Shown here one piece after another: positions 23,105 to 36,500 of a stretch of 64,000 nucleotides of DNA. A model generated the notes under the pieces. That model had not been told where the DNA came from. It did no database searches and saw only the letters and a program-made list of their open reading frames with translations. This stretch comes from Trichuris trichiura (Eukaryota; Nematoda; Enoplea; Trichinellida; Trichuridae), in the NCBI GenBank assembly GCA_037903355.1, contig JBAJFE010000042.1:620001-684000 (forward strand). The letters run 5' to 3'. Within the stretch, counting starts at the first letter, position 1. The number at the start of each line of letters is the position of its first letter. The position numbers and the translations under genes are program-made.

Positions 23105-23700
23105 CGAGAAAATGAGAAGAGATAAGCTCGACGAGGAGCTGCTTTTGCTTTATCAACCAGTATGCGTTTTGGCTGCGACGTTTCTGGCTAGAAATTTAGT
23201 TGGTGCAACCGAGTGTTCTGTGCGCATAGGCGAAGTAAGAGTTTTTACATTTTCTTTGCTTGCGTGCGGTTAGAACAACAGTTTGTGAGGTTGTATTCGG
23301 CCGAGTGGTTGAATTGAGGATTCAACTTTCATTTTTCAGCTTTTTGGGCTAGAAGTGGCTTGCCAATTTCTTTCTTGCTTTTCCCGCCTGTTCACTACCT
23401 ACCTGCAACTTCATGCCTTTGCATTAGGTGTTCAAGATATTATCCTGACCAAAAAAGTTTGTCGTCACCACCGTTCTTCATTGCTCAAATTAAATGTTAT
23501 ATTTAGGCAAATAGAAAACGCGAAAAGTGATCAGTCCATTAGATAGCTGCGGTAAGTCGGCTGTAAGAGACACGCTGAATCTTCCGGATGCGGAAATGGA
23601 CACTCTAATAGGTATTCCATGCTTTAATTCTTCATTTGAATTTTTTTTCATGCCGCAGAGTGTAGGGACTTGATCATTCAAACTAAAGCCTGTAAATGGT
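23105..23700 (+). pseudogene. RNA polymerase I largest subunit (RPA1/A190) fragment
   Basis: Three well-formed exons splice in frame: 23,105-23,234, 23,340-23,456 and 23,515-23,611, with introns 23,235-23,339 (105 nt, GTAAGA...TTTCAG), 23,457-23,514 (58 nt, GTTTGT...AAATAG) and 23,612-23,658 (47 nt, GTATTC...CCGCAG). The joined peptide reads ...LVGATECS...ELFGLEVACQFLSCFSRLFTTYLQ, then LHAFALGVQDIILTKK, then SCGKSAVRDTLNLPDAE. It matches the conserved Rpb1 pore/funnel transition of Pol I largest subunits, including the GVxDIL and CG..AVR..LNLP motifs; Pol II and III subunits fit less well. About 115 of the ~1,700 residues typical of the family are present. The fourth piece (from 23,659) loses similarity and stops within 15 codons, and nothing upstream of 23,105 matches. 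A palindromic element sits 120 bp downstream. I read it as a gene fragment; exons of a live gene lying outside my recognition cannot be excluded. Confidence 0.75.
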
Positions 23701-23818
23701 AGTTTGACTGATCGATGATGAAATTATTAGAATAATAGTTTGGGTTGGCTTTTATAGATTATTCTCAGTTTATTTATTGTGAAGCGCAATTGGTAGTATG
23801 TGACGATCTATCGTGACT

Positions 23819-24104
23819 TGAAAACATGATGTTTTTGTACGGGAGTGTGAGTTTTCATATTGAAGAATGTCTTTATTACGGATTTTCTCCCGTTGTGATA
23901 ATAACAAAGAGGTTTTAACACTTCTTCCGGAGCTTTCGGGTTCTTTCGCGACCCGTCTTCAGCGGTGAAATTATGTATCTGTATCTTGATACATAATTTC
24001 ACCGCTGAAGACGGGTCGCGAAAGAACCCGAAAGCTCCGGAAGAAGTGTTAAAACCTCTTTGTTATTATCACAACGGGAGAAAATCCGTAATAAAGACAT
24101 TCTT
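23819..24104. mobile_element. Palindromic element with 15-bp target-site duplication
   Basis: Perfect 118-bp inverted arms (23,862-23,979 and 23,988-24,105) surround an 8-base loop, with a one-sided ~43-bp tail (23,819-23,861). The direct repeat CGATCTATCGTGACT flanks it at 23,804-23,818 and 24,105-24,119. Each arm contains CTGAAGAC, GGGTCG, ACCCGAAAGCTCC, then the CGGGAGAAAATCCGTAATAAAG end. The tail matches the outer end of the element at 48,778-49,037 in reverse orientation. It carries no open frame. Confidence 0.9.
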
Positions 24105-24119
24105 CGATCTATCGTGACT

Positions 24120-25240
24120 AAGTAATTTTGAAAACATAAAAACTTCTTATCCCATCGTCGGCAGGTTAAATAATGACGACTGCTTGCGAGTGAGTGGGCA
24201 GCAACAAGAAGTCTGGAACATTTATTTATGAGAATTGAATTGCAGTCGGGAAAACTGACTTTCGTAGTGAAAATGTCTAGATCGTGGTCTACTTACAGAC
24301 AACCGTCGTAGTTTATCCTTCTCACGATGACACAAAAAAATTACCTGAAATCTGGAAAATTGTTTAACATTTTTATCGTTACACAAAACTTTGTTATTAA
24401 TTTTGGGTCACCGAGTCAGATGCTCATTTGACATCGTTTCCAACACAGTAGTTGGAATTCATTGACGAAATATTGTTTCTCCCGTCGAGTTTTGAGTGGT
24501 TCTTTGCCGTTAAAAGGCATAAACAATAGAGCTTCAGTTAGCACTGAACCTGCTAATCATGATAGTTCGAATTCAAATTTTTTACAATACGTGTTTCAGA
24601 AGGCAGGTGCACCACTTCCGCATATACGCAAAACGTAGCATATATTTTGGGGTGCAAGATCTAACTTAGATTATTTTGCGGAGAAAAAAACTAACAAAAT
24701 AACACAAGGAAAGCTCTAACGGTTAAATGCGATGTAGTATCTTTAAAGAATGAGTCAACAGGGGAAAAACTTTCACTGTACAATCGTTCAGTAGTTTCTT
24801 TTGTATCATCGTGCTGCTGTTGCTGTCTCATTTATCGGTGAAACTCGTTTGAGCCTTCCCTTACGGATTAAGAGAAGTGAAGTTCACTATCTGTTGAAGT
24901 AGTGCGGTCAGAGTTTCGCCACCGCAGAGATCTAATAACCAGCTGACTAGACGTGTTGCTGATCTTTTTCTTGCTCAAAAAATTAAGCAAACAACTCCTT
25001 AACTTCTCTCCTCTGCACATTAGCATAACATGTGAAAAACCAAGGCAACATCGATTTCCTCAGTGCAAATAGTAGCATGTTTTGAGTAAACCTGAATCTT
25101 ATCAATTTCCGTGACTTTCAGAGAAGTTATTGGAAACCAGCTTGAACAGCGAACGAGCTGAAGAAGCGAAGCAGATAGAGCATTTGTTGCATGCGACAAG
25201 ACATTACGACCACGACACTACTTTTCTCTTGTTAGTGTTT
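24120..25240. other. Single-copy stretch, nothing recognised
   Basis: AT-rich sequence without a supportable exon, repeat or element. Confidence 0.5.
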
Positions 25241-25244
25241 GTCA

Positions 25245-25345
25245 GTTTTTATAATACAAAAGTTTTATTACGGAATAATTCCCGTTTAATGTGTTAAATA
25301 ACTCCGGAGCTTTCGGGTCGACCGAGACCCGTCTTCAGCGGTTGT
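25245..25345 (-). mobile_element. Single arm of the hammerhead-like palindromic family
   Basis: On the minus strand CTGAAGA, C, GGGTC, TCGGTC, GACCC, GAAAGCTCC is followed by the diagnostic CGGGAATTATTCCGTAATAA end. It is one arm of the palindromic subfamily without the inverted partner. Confidence 0.7.
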
Positions 25346-25871
25346 AAGTCACAACGTTCTTCAGCGAAGAAAAAATGGGCTTTTGGTTTTTGGCAGAAAC
25401 GCGTACCGTGCAATCGGTGAAAGGAATCCAGCGATGCACGCTTAAGAAGAGACGGGTAAGCGAATTCTGGCAACCGAAAGAGTCAACTTGAGAGTGCAGT
25501 TACGAACTGCTGTTTTACTTAAGTACGTTTTTTTGCAAATTGTTCTTTAATCAACCCGACATATTCGACTTTACTTGAATCAGATGTAATCGTATTCACG
25601 CAATGCAAGAGTCGTGCGGCATTGATGCTGATGCCAGTTCTATTGTTCAGCTTTCTCTTTTGCAAAATGCTTCGAAAGCAACGAGAAACCAATTATTCCT
25701 ATTAAGGAAATGAAGTCTGTTTTCGCCCGTTACGGTATAGATGTTGATTAAGGCATCTGACAATATTTATTGGTCATATGACCCATACCAGCAAGTATCA
25801 ACCCTTCAAAAAAACTTTCATGTACATTTCGACATTTCCATTACAAGAAATAACATTTCAAACCACTATGG

Positions 25872-26055
25872 CATAGTTTCTCAACTTTTTTTGCCCCAGG
25901 GCTCCCCTAGGCCTTGTCAGGGCCCACCAGGGCCCCCCTAGGCCATGTCAGGGCCCCTAAGCCTTGTAAGGGCCCACCGTTTATTGCGACAATGTCCTGC
26001 CCCATTATCCTCCAGGGCTCCCAGGGGGCCCCAGGGCCCATGCTGAGAAGCACTG
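25872..26055. mobile_element. hAT-like MITE, 184 bp
   Basis: The left end CATAGTTTCTCAAC and right end (read inward) CAGTGCTTCTCAGC form imperfect terminal inverted repeats of the CAGNGNTTCTCAAC type typical of hAT transposons. The flanks are CACTATGG (25,864-25,871) and CACTATGA (26,056-26,063), an 8-bp target-site duplication with one change. The interior is GC-rich, built of CAGGGCCC and CCTAGGCC words, and has no coding capacity. Confidence 0.75.
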
Positions 26056-26445
26056 CACTATGACATTCATGAAAGACGCAATAGTCAATAGTAATTCGAT
26101 GTGCACCTCTGTAAGAGCTATTGTTTAAAATTAAGCATTATGAATGTTGAAGACCGCTTAAATACGCCTTCAGGAATGGTCATTGGTCGATTGCCTCACA
26201 TTGGTACTGGATGCTTTGATATTCTGTATCTTTCGTATTAGACAGTGTTCGAATCTTGATATGAACCTGTCAATAACAACGTTTGCAAGCCTGATCCAAT
26301 TGATCAGATGTTACTATGAGGGAACAGCGCTGTCTGTTTAGCAGAAGTATTTGACAACACACTACACTTACTGAGCTCTCTTTGCGTGGAAGATTGACAA
26401 AATGGACGCGCCGCCTGTGGATAAATATTTTCCGAAATCACTATT

Positions 26446-26470
26446 ACGGCGACGACGACGACGACGACAT
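26446..26470. repeat. (GAC)n microsatellite
   Basis: Seven GAC units. The short frames across it on both strands (poly-Asp, poly-Val) are not supported as genes. Confidence 0.9.
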
Positions 26471-26571
26471 TACTTTTTTTTCCCATCTTAGTCTTTGTCG
26501 GCTTTTGTTTTATAACTCCGTCCAAGTTTCCAGCGTAGCTTTTGGGGCGAAAACAAACCCTGAACGGTCAG

Positions 26572-29500
26572 CTTAAAGCTACATTTAAGTTCTCTTTCGC
26601 TGCTACATTCAGGTGAAGCAGAAAAGAAAAACGGCGGAGAATTTGTGTACGTTTAAAGCGGTAAAGGTGACTGAAGTTCCCCTGTATGAGTGGAATGGCG
26701 AAAAAATACAGATTAGTAAGAGTTCTGTAGCGTTCAAGCACTGTTTACGCGGAAGAGATATCAAGAATTGAACACGTCATGGAGTGAAAAAAATATGGAA
26801 TCGCTTCTCGAATGTCGGTTAAAAAGCTGATGAGTGAACAGTCAATGAAAACACGAAATAACAGTTTTGCAGCTAAAGAATCTTCAACTTTGCCACGTTA
26901 AATATTTTAAAATTTCAAAATACGGTCAGGTTGTCGATAGCTGAACCTGCATACTTTTCTTATCGGTATTCGGTTTTGGTCGCAGTGCATTTAGACGAAG
27001 GATGAGTAATTCAACGCAAGCTGTCCCATGTCGTATCAAGGTAAGCTTGACATTGATAGTTGCTCTACGTCATCCAAGGCTTCTTACGAAATTGTTTACG
27101 TAGTAGTCTGTAGTTAATACTCCGCCTTTCGATTATTGCTAAGTTCTTGCGTAATGTTTCAGCTGAAAAATCTCGTAGAATTGTTTTTACAATAGTTACC
27201 TTTCTAAGTTGCAAGAATGTTGTTGATTATGCCTATGTTTTGTTTAAAGTTTTTAAACTTATCGTACCTTTTAACAAGATTGTAATTCTTTTCTTTTTCT
27301 TCGTCTTTTTAAAGAAAATAGTGCAATTCGATGGTATATTTTTCGTCGGTCTGATCCATAACTCTCTATAGAAAACTATAACACCATAAGTACTTATTGC
27401 GTAATTGAAGTATGGAATTTCGATCCCGTGAAAACTTTCATTAAGCGCAGCTTTCAGGAGGACACGGTTCCCGTCTTCAGCGCAAGATTAGTCTGTGCTT
27501 GTGTTTCCACTGAGCAACTGGATTCAATTTCGTACGTAATGCCATGCGGTTATCCCCCGAAACTAAGGGTTTGTCACTTCGCAATATGGGACAGATATTG
27601 GGTGATCTTTTTGAACTCTAATTGAAATTTAAGAGGCTTTCCCAGTTGTTTCATCTTTCTCGTAATCTAGCGATATCGTAGAAGAATCAAGTAAGGAATT
27701 GGTGTTCACCCCTCTGTAGAAAACTGCCGACGGCTGAATCTTTTATCAGTGATCTATTCTATCAGGTTTGTCGAAAATCCGTCTTCCTTGAACGTCTTTC
27801 AGAGATAATTTAGTTCTTCGAGAATAAATTCATTCTGCTGTATTAACTTTGAACTAATACGTCTTGTATAGAGTCCGTAGTTACGGCTCGGAGATGGTAA
27901 TAGTGGAGGATCAGGTACGCATCTGAAGCACAGCTTATGCTAGATTTCGCACAAAAGCTTTCTCCTTCTGAAAAACGCTTGTTTGTAATACAAATATTTC
28001 ATAATTTAAATATGCCATTTTTTCATGTTTCAATTGTTTCTTCTTACGCAATTCGTCCCGTTAAAATACAGAACTTTTAAAAAGATTCCGTAGGTTTCAG
28101 GCCGCGCGCGACCCATCCTCAGCGGTGCTAAAATTAATGACATTAACAGTACCAAACTAATTATTATATCGGTGAGGATACTGGAGTACGCACCGCATTC
28201 TCATAGTCGAGCTCGCTGACCTGTAAAAGAAAATTGCGGATCAAAACACGGCAGAGAAGAAAACAGAGGTGACGCGAAAGAGTTCCTGATTCGACAATGA
28301 AGCCTTCCGGTGACGTTTGCGCCCTGCAATTTATTTCGTTCTCGTAGCAAATAACGTCGAAGAGAATGTCGACCGATAGAGTGTGAATTAGGCGGGAGAG
28401 TACAATTTTTTTCAGCTTATAGGGACAAAAGGGTTGGTTTTCTCTTGCTATGATTTATTAGAGTACGAACTTATAACCACTCTTTACGTTTCCATTTTTT
28501 TCATTGACTGATTGGTCAAATTATTCACCCTGTAGCTGAGACTCTAATCGTTTTCATGTTCAATGTGATTCTCCATATGCTGTAGAACAGCGCAATTTTG
28601 CGATGCAGTTCTTTCCGCACAGCAGAATTTTCTTATCAGCGTTTATGATTTTCAAAAATAGCAATAATGAGGGATCATGGCTGAGTTGTTTATTGGCCGC
28701 GTCGGTTTAGTAATTCTTGCAGACTGAATTTTTGTTAGTGACGAATGTACGTATGTAATTTTTTGTTATAATGCTCAGTGTGTTAAACCGACGAGACATT
28801 GCTCCTCAAATGAGTAAATTTAAACCTAATTAAATGTTTCTTATGTTCTTTGAATCGCTCAGTTACGTTTAGCTCAGTTTCTTCTGCATAAAGGTTCGAA
28901 CAGCTGCATTCAACTACTTACAAGATGCTTTAACGTTTGTCCTCCGAAACTAAGAGTTTGTCGCTTCAGATTATGGAGTAGATATTGGGTGACCTTTTTG
29001 TTCTTTAAATAAAATTTAAGTGACTTTCCCAATTTCCTTATCTTTTCCTCTACTGTACCGATATCTGAGAAGATCGTTTGCGGTTATGGTTTTCATTCCG
29101 CTGTTTCCTTTCAGTGGTCGTTAGTGTGAGATTTGCTAAAAACCTGTCTTCCTTGATCGTCTTTCAAAGATCATTTAGCTGAATGGGAAACGAAAGGCTC
29201 AGCAACAGCGGCCTGCTCTTCTGAGCGATCGCTTTCCCTTTCGATGCGATATGGAAAGTAGTGCCAGAAACATAATCCTGCAATGTTCTAGCTTTTAAAC
29301 AGCTGTGTTGGTTCCTGTACGACTCCTCGACGCCATTATATCTGTTGATGGCCGTGATCGTCTAAAGTTGCTCTTCTAAAACCTGGAGGCACCTAGAAGA
29401 CGTAGCTTAACTGGCGAATAGTATGCGCCTATAGTTAAGCGGAGCCATATTCCTAGTTTTCAGAGGCGAAGTAATGAACGGAAAGCCGAAAATATAAAAT

Positions 29501-32500
29501 TTCTCTTTTCACGCTTTTCGTACAGTAGATGAACGAAAAGCAGGTGGCGATAGCTTCAAAAATACTCACAGGCCGTCCCCTGCGCGTTGGAGAAATCTTT
29601 TGTCGGCGAGATAGCTACAGTGGACCTGTAATGGTTCTGCGGAGTGGGAACGGAAGTGCCGACCGGTAACGAGACTATTTTCCTGCGCGATGGTTTCATT
29701 TGAAAAGAAACAGAGAGCAGCGGGCAGGAAAGTATTCCTGCATCATTCCTTTTTTTAAATAGCTACTCTGGGTCGCGTAGAAACTTTGGAAGCTATAGAT
29801 TTCGTTCGTTCCCTTGGCAGTGTTCGACGCAAGCCGCTCTTTTACACATTCAGCGCGCATGGAGGAAGGACTTTAGCTGGCGAATATTATGTCGCTATAC
29901 TTATGCAGAGCAATGTTGAGATTTTTCGTCGCTCGTTTGAACAATCCGCGGCCGAAAACAAGAAATAGCTCCTTTTCCACATTCCTCATACAGTAGGTGA
30001 ACGAAACGCAGGTACCGATATTTTAAACAATACTCGCAGGCTGTCCGCTGCGCGCCGGATAGGTCTTTCGTCCGTGAAAAACCCGTAGAGCCGCTATGAT
30101 GCTCCTGCAAAGTGGGAGCGAGAACACCGAGGGAAACTCACCCTGTTTTTGCGCGTGACACCATCATCCGAGCAGAAATGCAAAGTGGTCGCAGAAACCA
30201 AATCATGCACCGTACTAGCTTTTATACAGCTGTGTTGAGTCGCGTACGAGTCTTAGAAGCTGTTAGACTTCCTGATGGCGGTGTTTGACTGAAATTGTTT
30301 CTCCTTGCCCTGGGGGCACGGTAATGAGGAAGTTTAACTGCTGAATATTATGCGCGTATACCTACGCAGATCCATATTCCCGTTTTATGGAGCTCATTTG
30401 CGCAACGGGAGAGCAGAAACATGAAAGCGCGACTTTTTGCATTCTTCGTACAGTAGATGAACGAAAAGCAGGTACCAGTATTTTCAAAATTCTTAACTAG
30501 GCGTCGCATGCGCGGCGGAAAAGTTTTTTGTGAGCTAAAGGGCTGTAGTAGCGCTGTAGCTTTCTTGCGGAATGGGATTTGATACGCGGACCGATAGGGA
30601 GCCTGTGTTTCTGCCCGATGGCTTCATTTGAAACTAAATCGAAAGGAGTGCTCAAAAACGTGTTCGATGCATCCTCCTTGCTGCTAAGTGAATCCTCTGG
30701 GTCGGACAGAGACTATGGGAGCTGTTAGTTTTGTTTGTCGCGGTGATCGACAAAAGGCGCTCGTCTGTGCTCTGGCCGCGCATGGACGAACAACTTTACG
30801 TAGCGAGTATTATGTTCCTATACTTATGGAGAGCAGCATTCGGACTTTTCGAGCCAGTTAGGCTTGAAATAGGAGAAATTTCTTTCTTCGTACAGTAGAT
30901 AGACGAAAGGCAGGTACCACGTTTTTCAAAAATACTCATAGGCCTTCCTCTGCGCGCCCGACTAGTGTTTTGTGCGCGAGAGCGCTTCAGTAGCGCAGTA
31001 TCGGTTCTCTGTTATGCGAACGGAAACGCAGAACTATAATGAGCCCCTTTTTTTTGCGCGATGGCTTCATTTGAATCCGAATCTAACGTAGCCGGCATAA
31101 ACGTAGTCCTGCATTATTCTAGCTTCTGGAAGCTATAGGTTTCGGTTGTGGCGGTGTTCGACCAAAACCGCTCTTGTATAGCCAGGGCGCGCATAGACGA
31201 AGTAGTTTAAGTAGCGAATATCATAGCCGCATAGTTATAGAGAGCATAGGTCGGATTTTTCCGAGATCGCTTGAGCTACGGGATGCTGGAGATATGAAAA
31301 AATTTTGTCTTTACATTCTTCGTACAGTAGATTAACGATAAGAAGGGAGTAGTATTTTCAAAAATAGTCACTAGCCGTCTAACCCTCGCATGAGAACGGT
31401 ATTATTTTCGAGACGGTTACAGGCGCGCCAAAACGCTTTTGCGAAAAAGATAAAAAAAAGGCCGAGCGAGAACGAAGCAGTTTTTTGCACCATCGCTTCA
31501 TCCGAAACGAAATGGAAAGTTACGGGCACAATCGTACTCCTTAATGTGTGTTGCCAACAGATGGCTGTGCTGCCCCGCTATAGAGCTTTGGAATCTGCAG
31601 ATTGCTATGACTGTGGTGTTCCATTGGAGCCGCACTTGTATATTCTTAGGGGCGCATGCAGGAACTTTTAACTGGCTAATATAGTGCCCCTATACTTACG
31701 GTTAGTGCCACTCCGATTTTTCAGTGCTTGTGCGAGCAACGGACAGCTGGAAATACGATAAAATGCTAGTTTTTGGATTAATGCTACAGTAGGTAAAGGA
31801 AAAGCAGGTACCACTATTTTCAAAAATAGTGATGAAGCCTCCGGAGCGCATGGACAAGTTTTTTGTCTGCAAGAAGGCTACCGGTGGCCGCGTGAAACCG
31901 TTTCGCGCACAAAAAGACGCGCCAAACAAACACGTAACGCCTTTTCACTTTTGCGTCAAAAGAAGGCACGTCAAACTGGGACGTCATATTTTAACTGTAA
32001 ATTTGTTTCATTTGAAAAAAAAGGTATGTTTAGCTTAATTAGAATGGGTGCATGTCGACTGTAGCTGAACGTGAGAGTTGCGTGAAAAGAAAGCGAGTCA
32101 GTCTGACTTGAAAGGTTATTTTGTCATCGTCTGGATACTTTTATGTATTTGCAGTAAAACGTGAAAAGTAACGCACGTAAACGGTGTGACGTGAATTAAT
32201 TATAGAAGAGAATGATAGATTTCTTTCAGTTTTAGATTTAAAGTGAATGTTTTCAGAAAAGTGGGTATTGCGAATTGTTTTCCAGTATCAAAAGTGCTGA
32301 TCCTTTAAGCTCTCTTTAAACAGGTTGAAGTTACCGGTGTATAAAAGGTATGAGTAGAGAAGCAAACAGATAAAGCGAACAACTGTGCTGTTTGCTCGAA
32401 ACTTTAAGAATACAGTAAAATTGAGGTAAAGAAAGAACAAAAGAATAAAAAAAGAAACGCAAATGAATACAATTCATAGTGGCAAGCGGACAAGAATAAA

Positions 32501-33504
32501 GCGATGGAACAGGAAAGCCGCAGAAACCAGGATGATATAAAAGACGGAAAGGAAGCATAGAAGGCACCAAGAGAAAGATGAGAAAGAAGAAAAGAAACGA
32601 CGAAGGACTATTAAAGAAGAAGGAAAGGAATAAGGTAGGAAAATTCGAACAAAGGGAAAGAGAAAGAAGGAAGAAAAAATTATCGAAGACAATTTTGTGG
32701 CAACATAGAGCACACCACACTACATACAAACTTTAACGGCTTTAACCAGACTTTAAACGATGGCCAAATCAGAAACTGGAAAATAATTGACACTTCAACA
32801 AACTTTCACCAGTTAATTCCCACCTACAATGATAGCTGTGAATATAAATCCTTTACGATAAAAACTCTTAAACCGTGATTCTATTTTATTGTGAACATAA
32901 CGTTTATGTAAAAGCACAACCTATATTCAGAGATGTAATTATTGTTCCTAATATTTTCTTATTAAGTTGAGATTTAAGGTTTATCGCACCCTGTCGAAGG
33001 TCCTTTGAATCAGCGTTGATGGCGAGCAACAATCCGCCCTGAAAGCTCTACTTGGTAAGAAAAGATGAGAAAACAATATGTCGTATCTTTTTGAATAGTA
33101 CAATAATGGAGTAATGCACGCAGTTATTTGGAAGTTTTTCATGTGTTAAGTAGTTTGCCCGGAAAAACAGGCTAAATTTATTTTTCTTTTTCAATGACGA
33201 TTGATAGTTGCCCATGAAACCGACCGTTCACGAAATCTACCGCAACTTTGTCATTCAAATTCCTAAGGATAATAAGTGACGTATACCCAACATGAAAACG
33301 AATACACCCGTGGAAACCAGTAATTTAGTTCCCCATTAAAGACGGAACATCAAAAAGTAAATTTGTTTTAAGAACAAAGCCTCTTTCAATTCTTTTATTA
33401 GTTGCTATGGTTTTTGTGGTTGTAAATTGCTGTATGCACTACAACAACTCAATAAGTTGCCTACAATTGCTGTATTCTGTATGCAATACTACCACTACAA
33501 CAAC
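26572..33504. repeat. Segment a, copy a2 (first of a tandem pair)
   Basis: Begins CAGCTTAAAGCTACATTTAA and recurs from about 33,505 (CAACTTAAAGCTACTTTTAA), giving a tandem unit of about 6.9 kb. This is the most complete copy of segment a, with the left ~750 bp missing from a1 and the ~185-bp right-end piece (after 33,280). It contains its own ~450-bp sub-repeat array (about 29,390-31,990), polypurine tract (32,390-32,690) and hammerhead-like relic (about 28,090-28,130). No frame of interest is preserved. Confidence 0.85.
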
Positions 33505-36500
33505 TCAACTTAAAGCTACTTTTAAATTCTCCTTCGCTGCTACATTCAGGTGAAGCAGAAAACAAAAACGCCGGAGAATTTGTGTAGGTTTAAAGCGGTA
33601 AAGGTGACTGAATTTCCCCTGTATGAGTGGAATGGCGAAAAATACAGCTTAGTAAGAGTTCTGTAGCGTTCAAGCACTGTTTACGCGGAAGAGATATCAA
33701 GAATTGAACACGTCGTGGAATGAAAAAATATGGAATCGCTTCTCGAATGTCGGTGAAAAAGCTGATGAGTGAACAGTCAATGAAAACACGAAATAACAGT
33801 TTTGCAGCTAAAGAATCTTCAACCTAGCCACGTTAAATATTTTAAAATTTCAAAATACGGTCAGGTTGTCGATAGCTGAACCTGCATACTTTTCTTATCT
33901 GTATTTGGTTTTGGTCGCGGTGCATTTAGACGAAGGATCAGTAATTCAACGCAAGCTGTCCCATGTCGTATCAAGGTAAGCTTGACATTAATAGTTGCTC
34001 GTCATCCAAGGCTTCTTACGAAATTGCCAAGGCTTCTTACGAAGTTGCTAACGTAGTAGTCACTAGTTAATACTCCGCTTTATGGCACCTTGTAACAATG
34101 ATTCGTAGAATTGTTTTTACAATAGTTATCGCCTTTGCCTATAAAGTTTTTAAACTTATACCTTGTGCTTTTTCTTCGTCTTTTTAAAAAAATTGCAATT
34201 CGATGCTACATTTTTTCGTCGGTCTGATCCATAACTCTCTATAGAAAACTATAACACTATAAGTACTTATTGCGTAATTGAAGTATGGAATTTCGATCCC
34301 GTGAAAACTTTCATTAAGCGCAGCTTTCAGGAGGACACGGTTCCCGTCTTCAGCGCAAGATTAGTCTGTGCTAGTGTTTCCACTGAGCAACTGGATTCAA
34401 TTTCGTACGTAATGCCATGCGGTTATCCCCCGAAACTAAGGGTTTGTCACTTCAAATATGGGACAGATATTGGGTGATCTTTTTGAACTCTAATTGAAAT
34501 TCAAGAGGCTTTCCCAGTTGTTTCATCTTTCCCGTAATCTAGCGATATCGTGGAAGAATCAAGTAAGGCATTGGTGTTCACTCCCCTGTAGAAAACTGCC
34601 GACGGCAGAATCTTTTATCAGTGATCTATTCTATCAGGTTTGTTGAAAATCCGTCTTCCTTGAGCGTCTTTCAGAGATAATTTAGTTCTTCGAGAATAGA
34701 TTCCTTGTGCTGTATTAACTTTGAACTAATACGTCTTGTATAGAGTCTGTAGTTACGGCTCCGAGATAGTAATAGTGGAGGATCAGGTACGCATCTGAAG
34801 CATAGCTTATGCTAGATTTCTGAATTTTTGTTAATCATGAATGTACGTATGTAATTTTTAGTTATAATGCTCAGTGTGTTAAACCGGCGAGACGTTGCTC
34901 CTCAAATGAGTAAATTTAAACCAGATTAAATGTTTCTTATGTTCTTTGAATCGCTCAGTTACGTTTAGCTCAGTTTCTTCTGCATAAAGTTCGAACAGCT
35001 GCATTCAACTACGTGCAAGATGCTTTAACGTTTGTCCTCCGAAACTAAGAGTTTGTCGCTTCAGATTATGAAGTAGATATTGGGTGACGTTTTTGTTCTT
35101 TAAATAAAATTTAAGAGACTTTCCCAATTCCCTTATCTTTTCCTCTAGTGTATCTGAGAAGATCGTTTGCGGTTATGGTTTTCATTCCGCTGTTTCTTTT
35201 CAGTGATCGTTAGTGTGAGATTTGTTAAAACTCTGTCTTCCTTGATCGTCTTTCAAAGATCATTTAGCTGAATGGGAAACGAAAGGCTCAGCAACAGCGG
35301 CCTGCTTTTCTGAGTGATCGCTTTCCCTTTCGATGCCATATGGAAAGTAGCACCAGAAATATAATCCTGCGATGTTCTAGCTTCTAGACAGCTGTGTTGG
35401 TTCTCGTACGACTCCTCGACGCCATTATATCTCTTGACGGCCGTCATCGTCTAAAGCTGCTCTTCTAAAGCCTGTAGGCACCTAGAAGACGTAGTTTAAC
35501 TGGCGAATAGTATGTGCCTATAGTTAAGCGGAGCCATATTCCTAGTTTTCAGAGGTCGAGTACTGAACGGAAAGCCGAAAATAAGAAAAACTTCTTTTTT
35601 ACATTTTTCGTACAGTAGATGAACGAAAAGCAGGTAGCGGTAGTTTCAAAAATAGTCACAGACCGCCCCCTGCGCGTTGGAGAAATCTTTTGTCGGCGAG
35701 ATGGCTACAGTGGACCTGTAATCGTCCTGCGGAATGGGAACGGGAGTGCGGACCGGTAACCAGACTGTTTTTCTGTGGGATGGTTTTATTTGAAACCAAA
35801 CAGAGAGCAGCGGGCAGAAAAGTATTCCTGCATCATTCCTTTTTTTAAATAGCTACTTTGGGTCGCGTAGAAACTTTGGAAGGTATAGATTTCGTTCGTT
35901 CCCTTGGCGGTGTTCGACGCAAGCCGCTCTTTTATACATTCAGCGCGCATGGAGGAAGGACTTTAGCTAGCGCATATTAGTCGCTATACTTATGGAGAGC
36001 AATGTTGAGATTTTTCGTCGCTCGTTTGGACAATCCGCGGCCGAAAACAAGAAATAATTCTTTTTTTACATTCCTCGTACAGTAGGTGAACGAAACGCAG
36101 GTACCGATATTTTCAACAATACTCGCAGGCTGTCCGCTGCGCGCCGGATAGGTCTTTCGTCCGTGAAAAACCGTAGAGCCGCTATGATGCTCCTGCAAAG
36201 TGGGAGCGGGAACACCGAGGGAAACTCACCCTGTTTTTGCTCGTGATCCCATCATTCGAGCAGAAATGGAAAGTGGCCGCAGAAACCAAATCATGCACCG
36301 TACTAGCTTTTATACAGCTGTGTTGAGTCGCGTACGAGTCTTAGAAGCTGTTAGACTTCCTGATGGCGGTGTTTGACTGAAGTTGTTTTTCCTTGCCCTG
36401 GGGGCACGGTAATGAAGAAGTTTAACTGCTGAATATTATGCGCGTATACCTACGCAGAGCCATATTCCCGTTTTTTGGAGCTCATTTGTGCAACGGAGAG

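Noticed and set aside
26240..26262. A tRNA T-arm-like GTTCGAATC word
   Set aside because: The flanking bases do not pair into a T stem and no acceptor, D or anticodon arm can be placed. No other tRNA candidate was seen.
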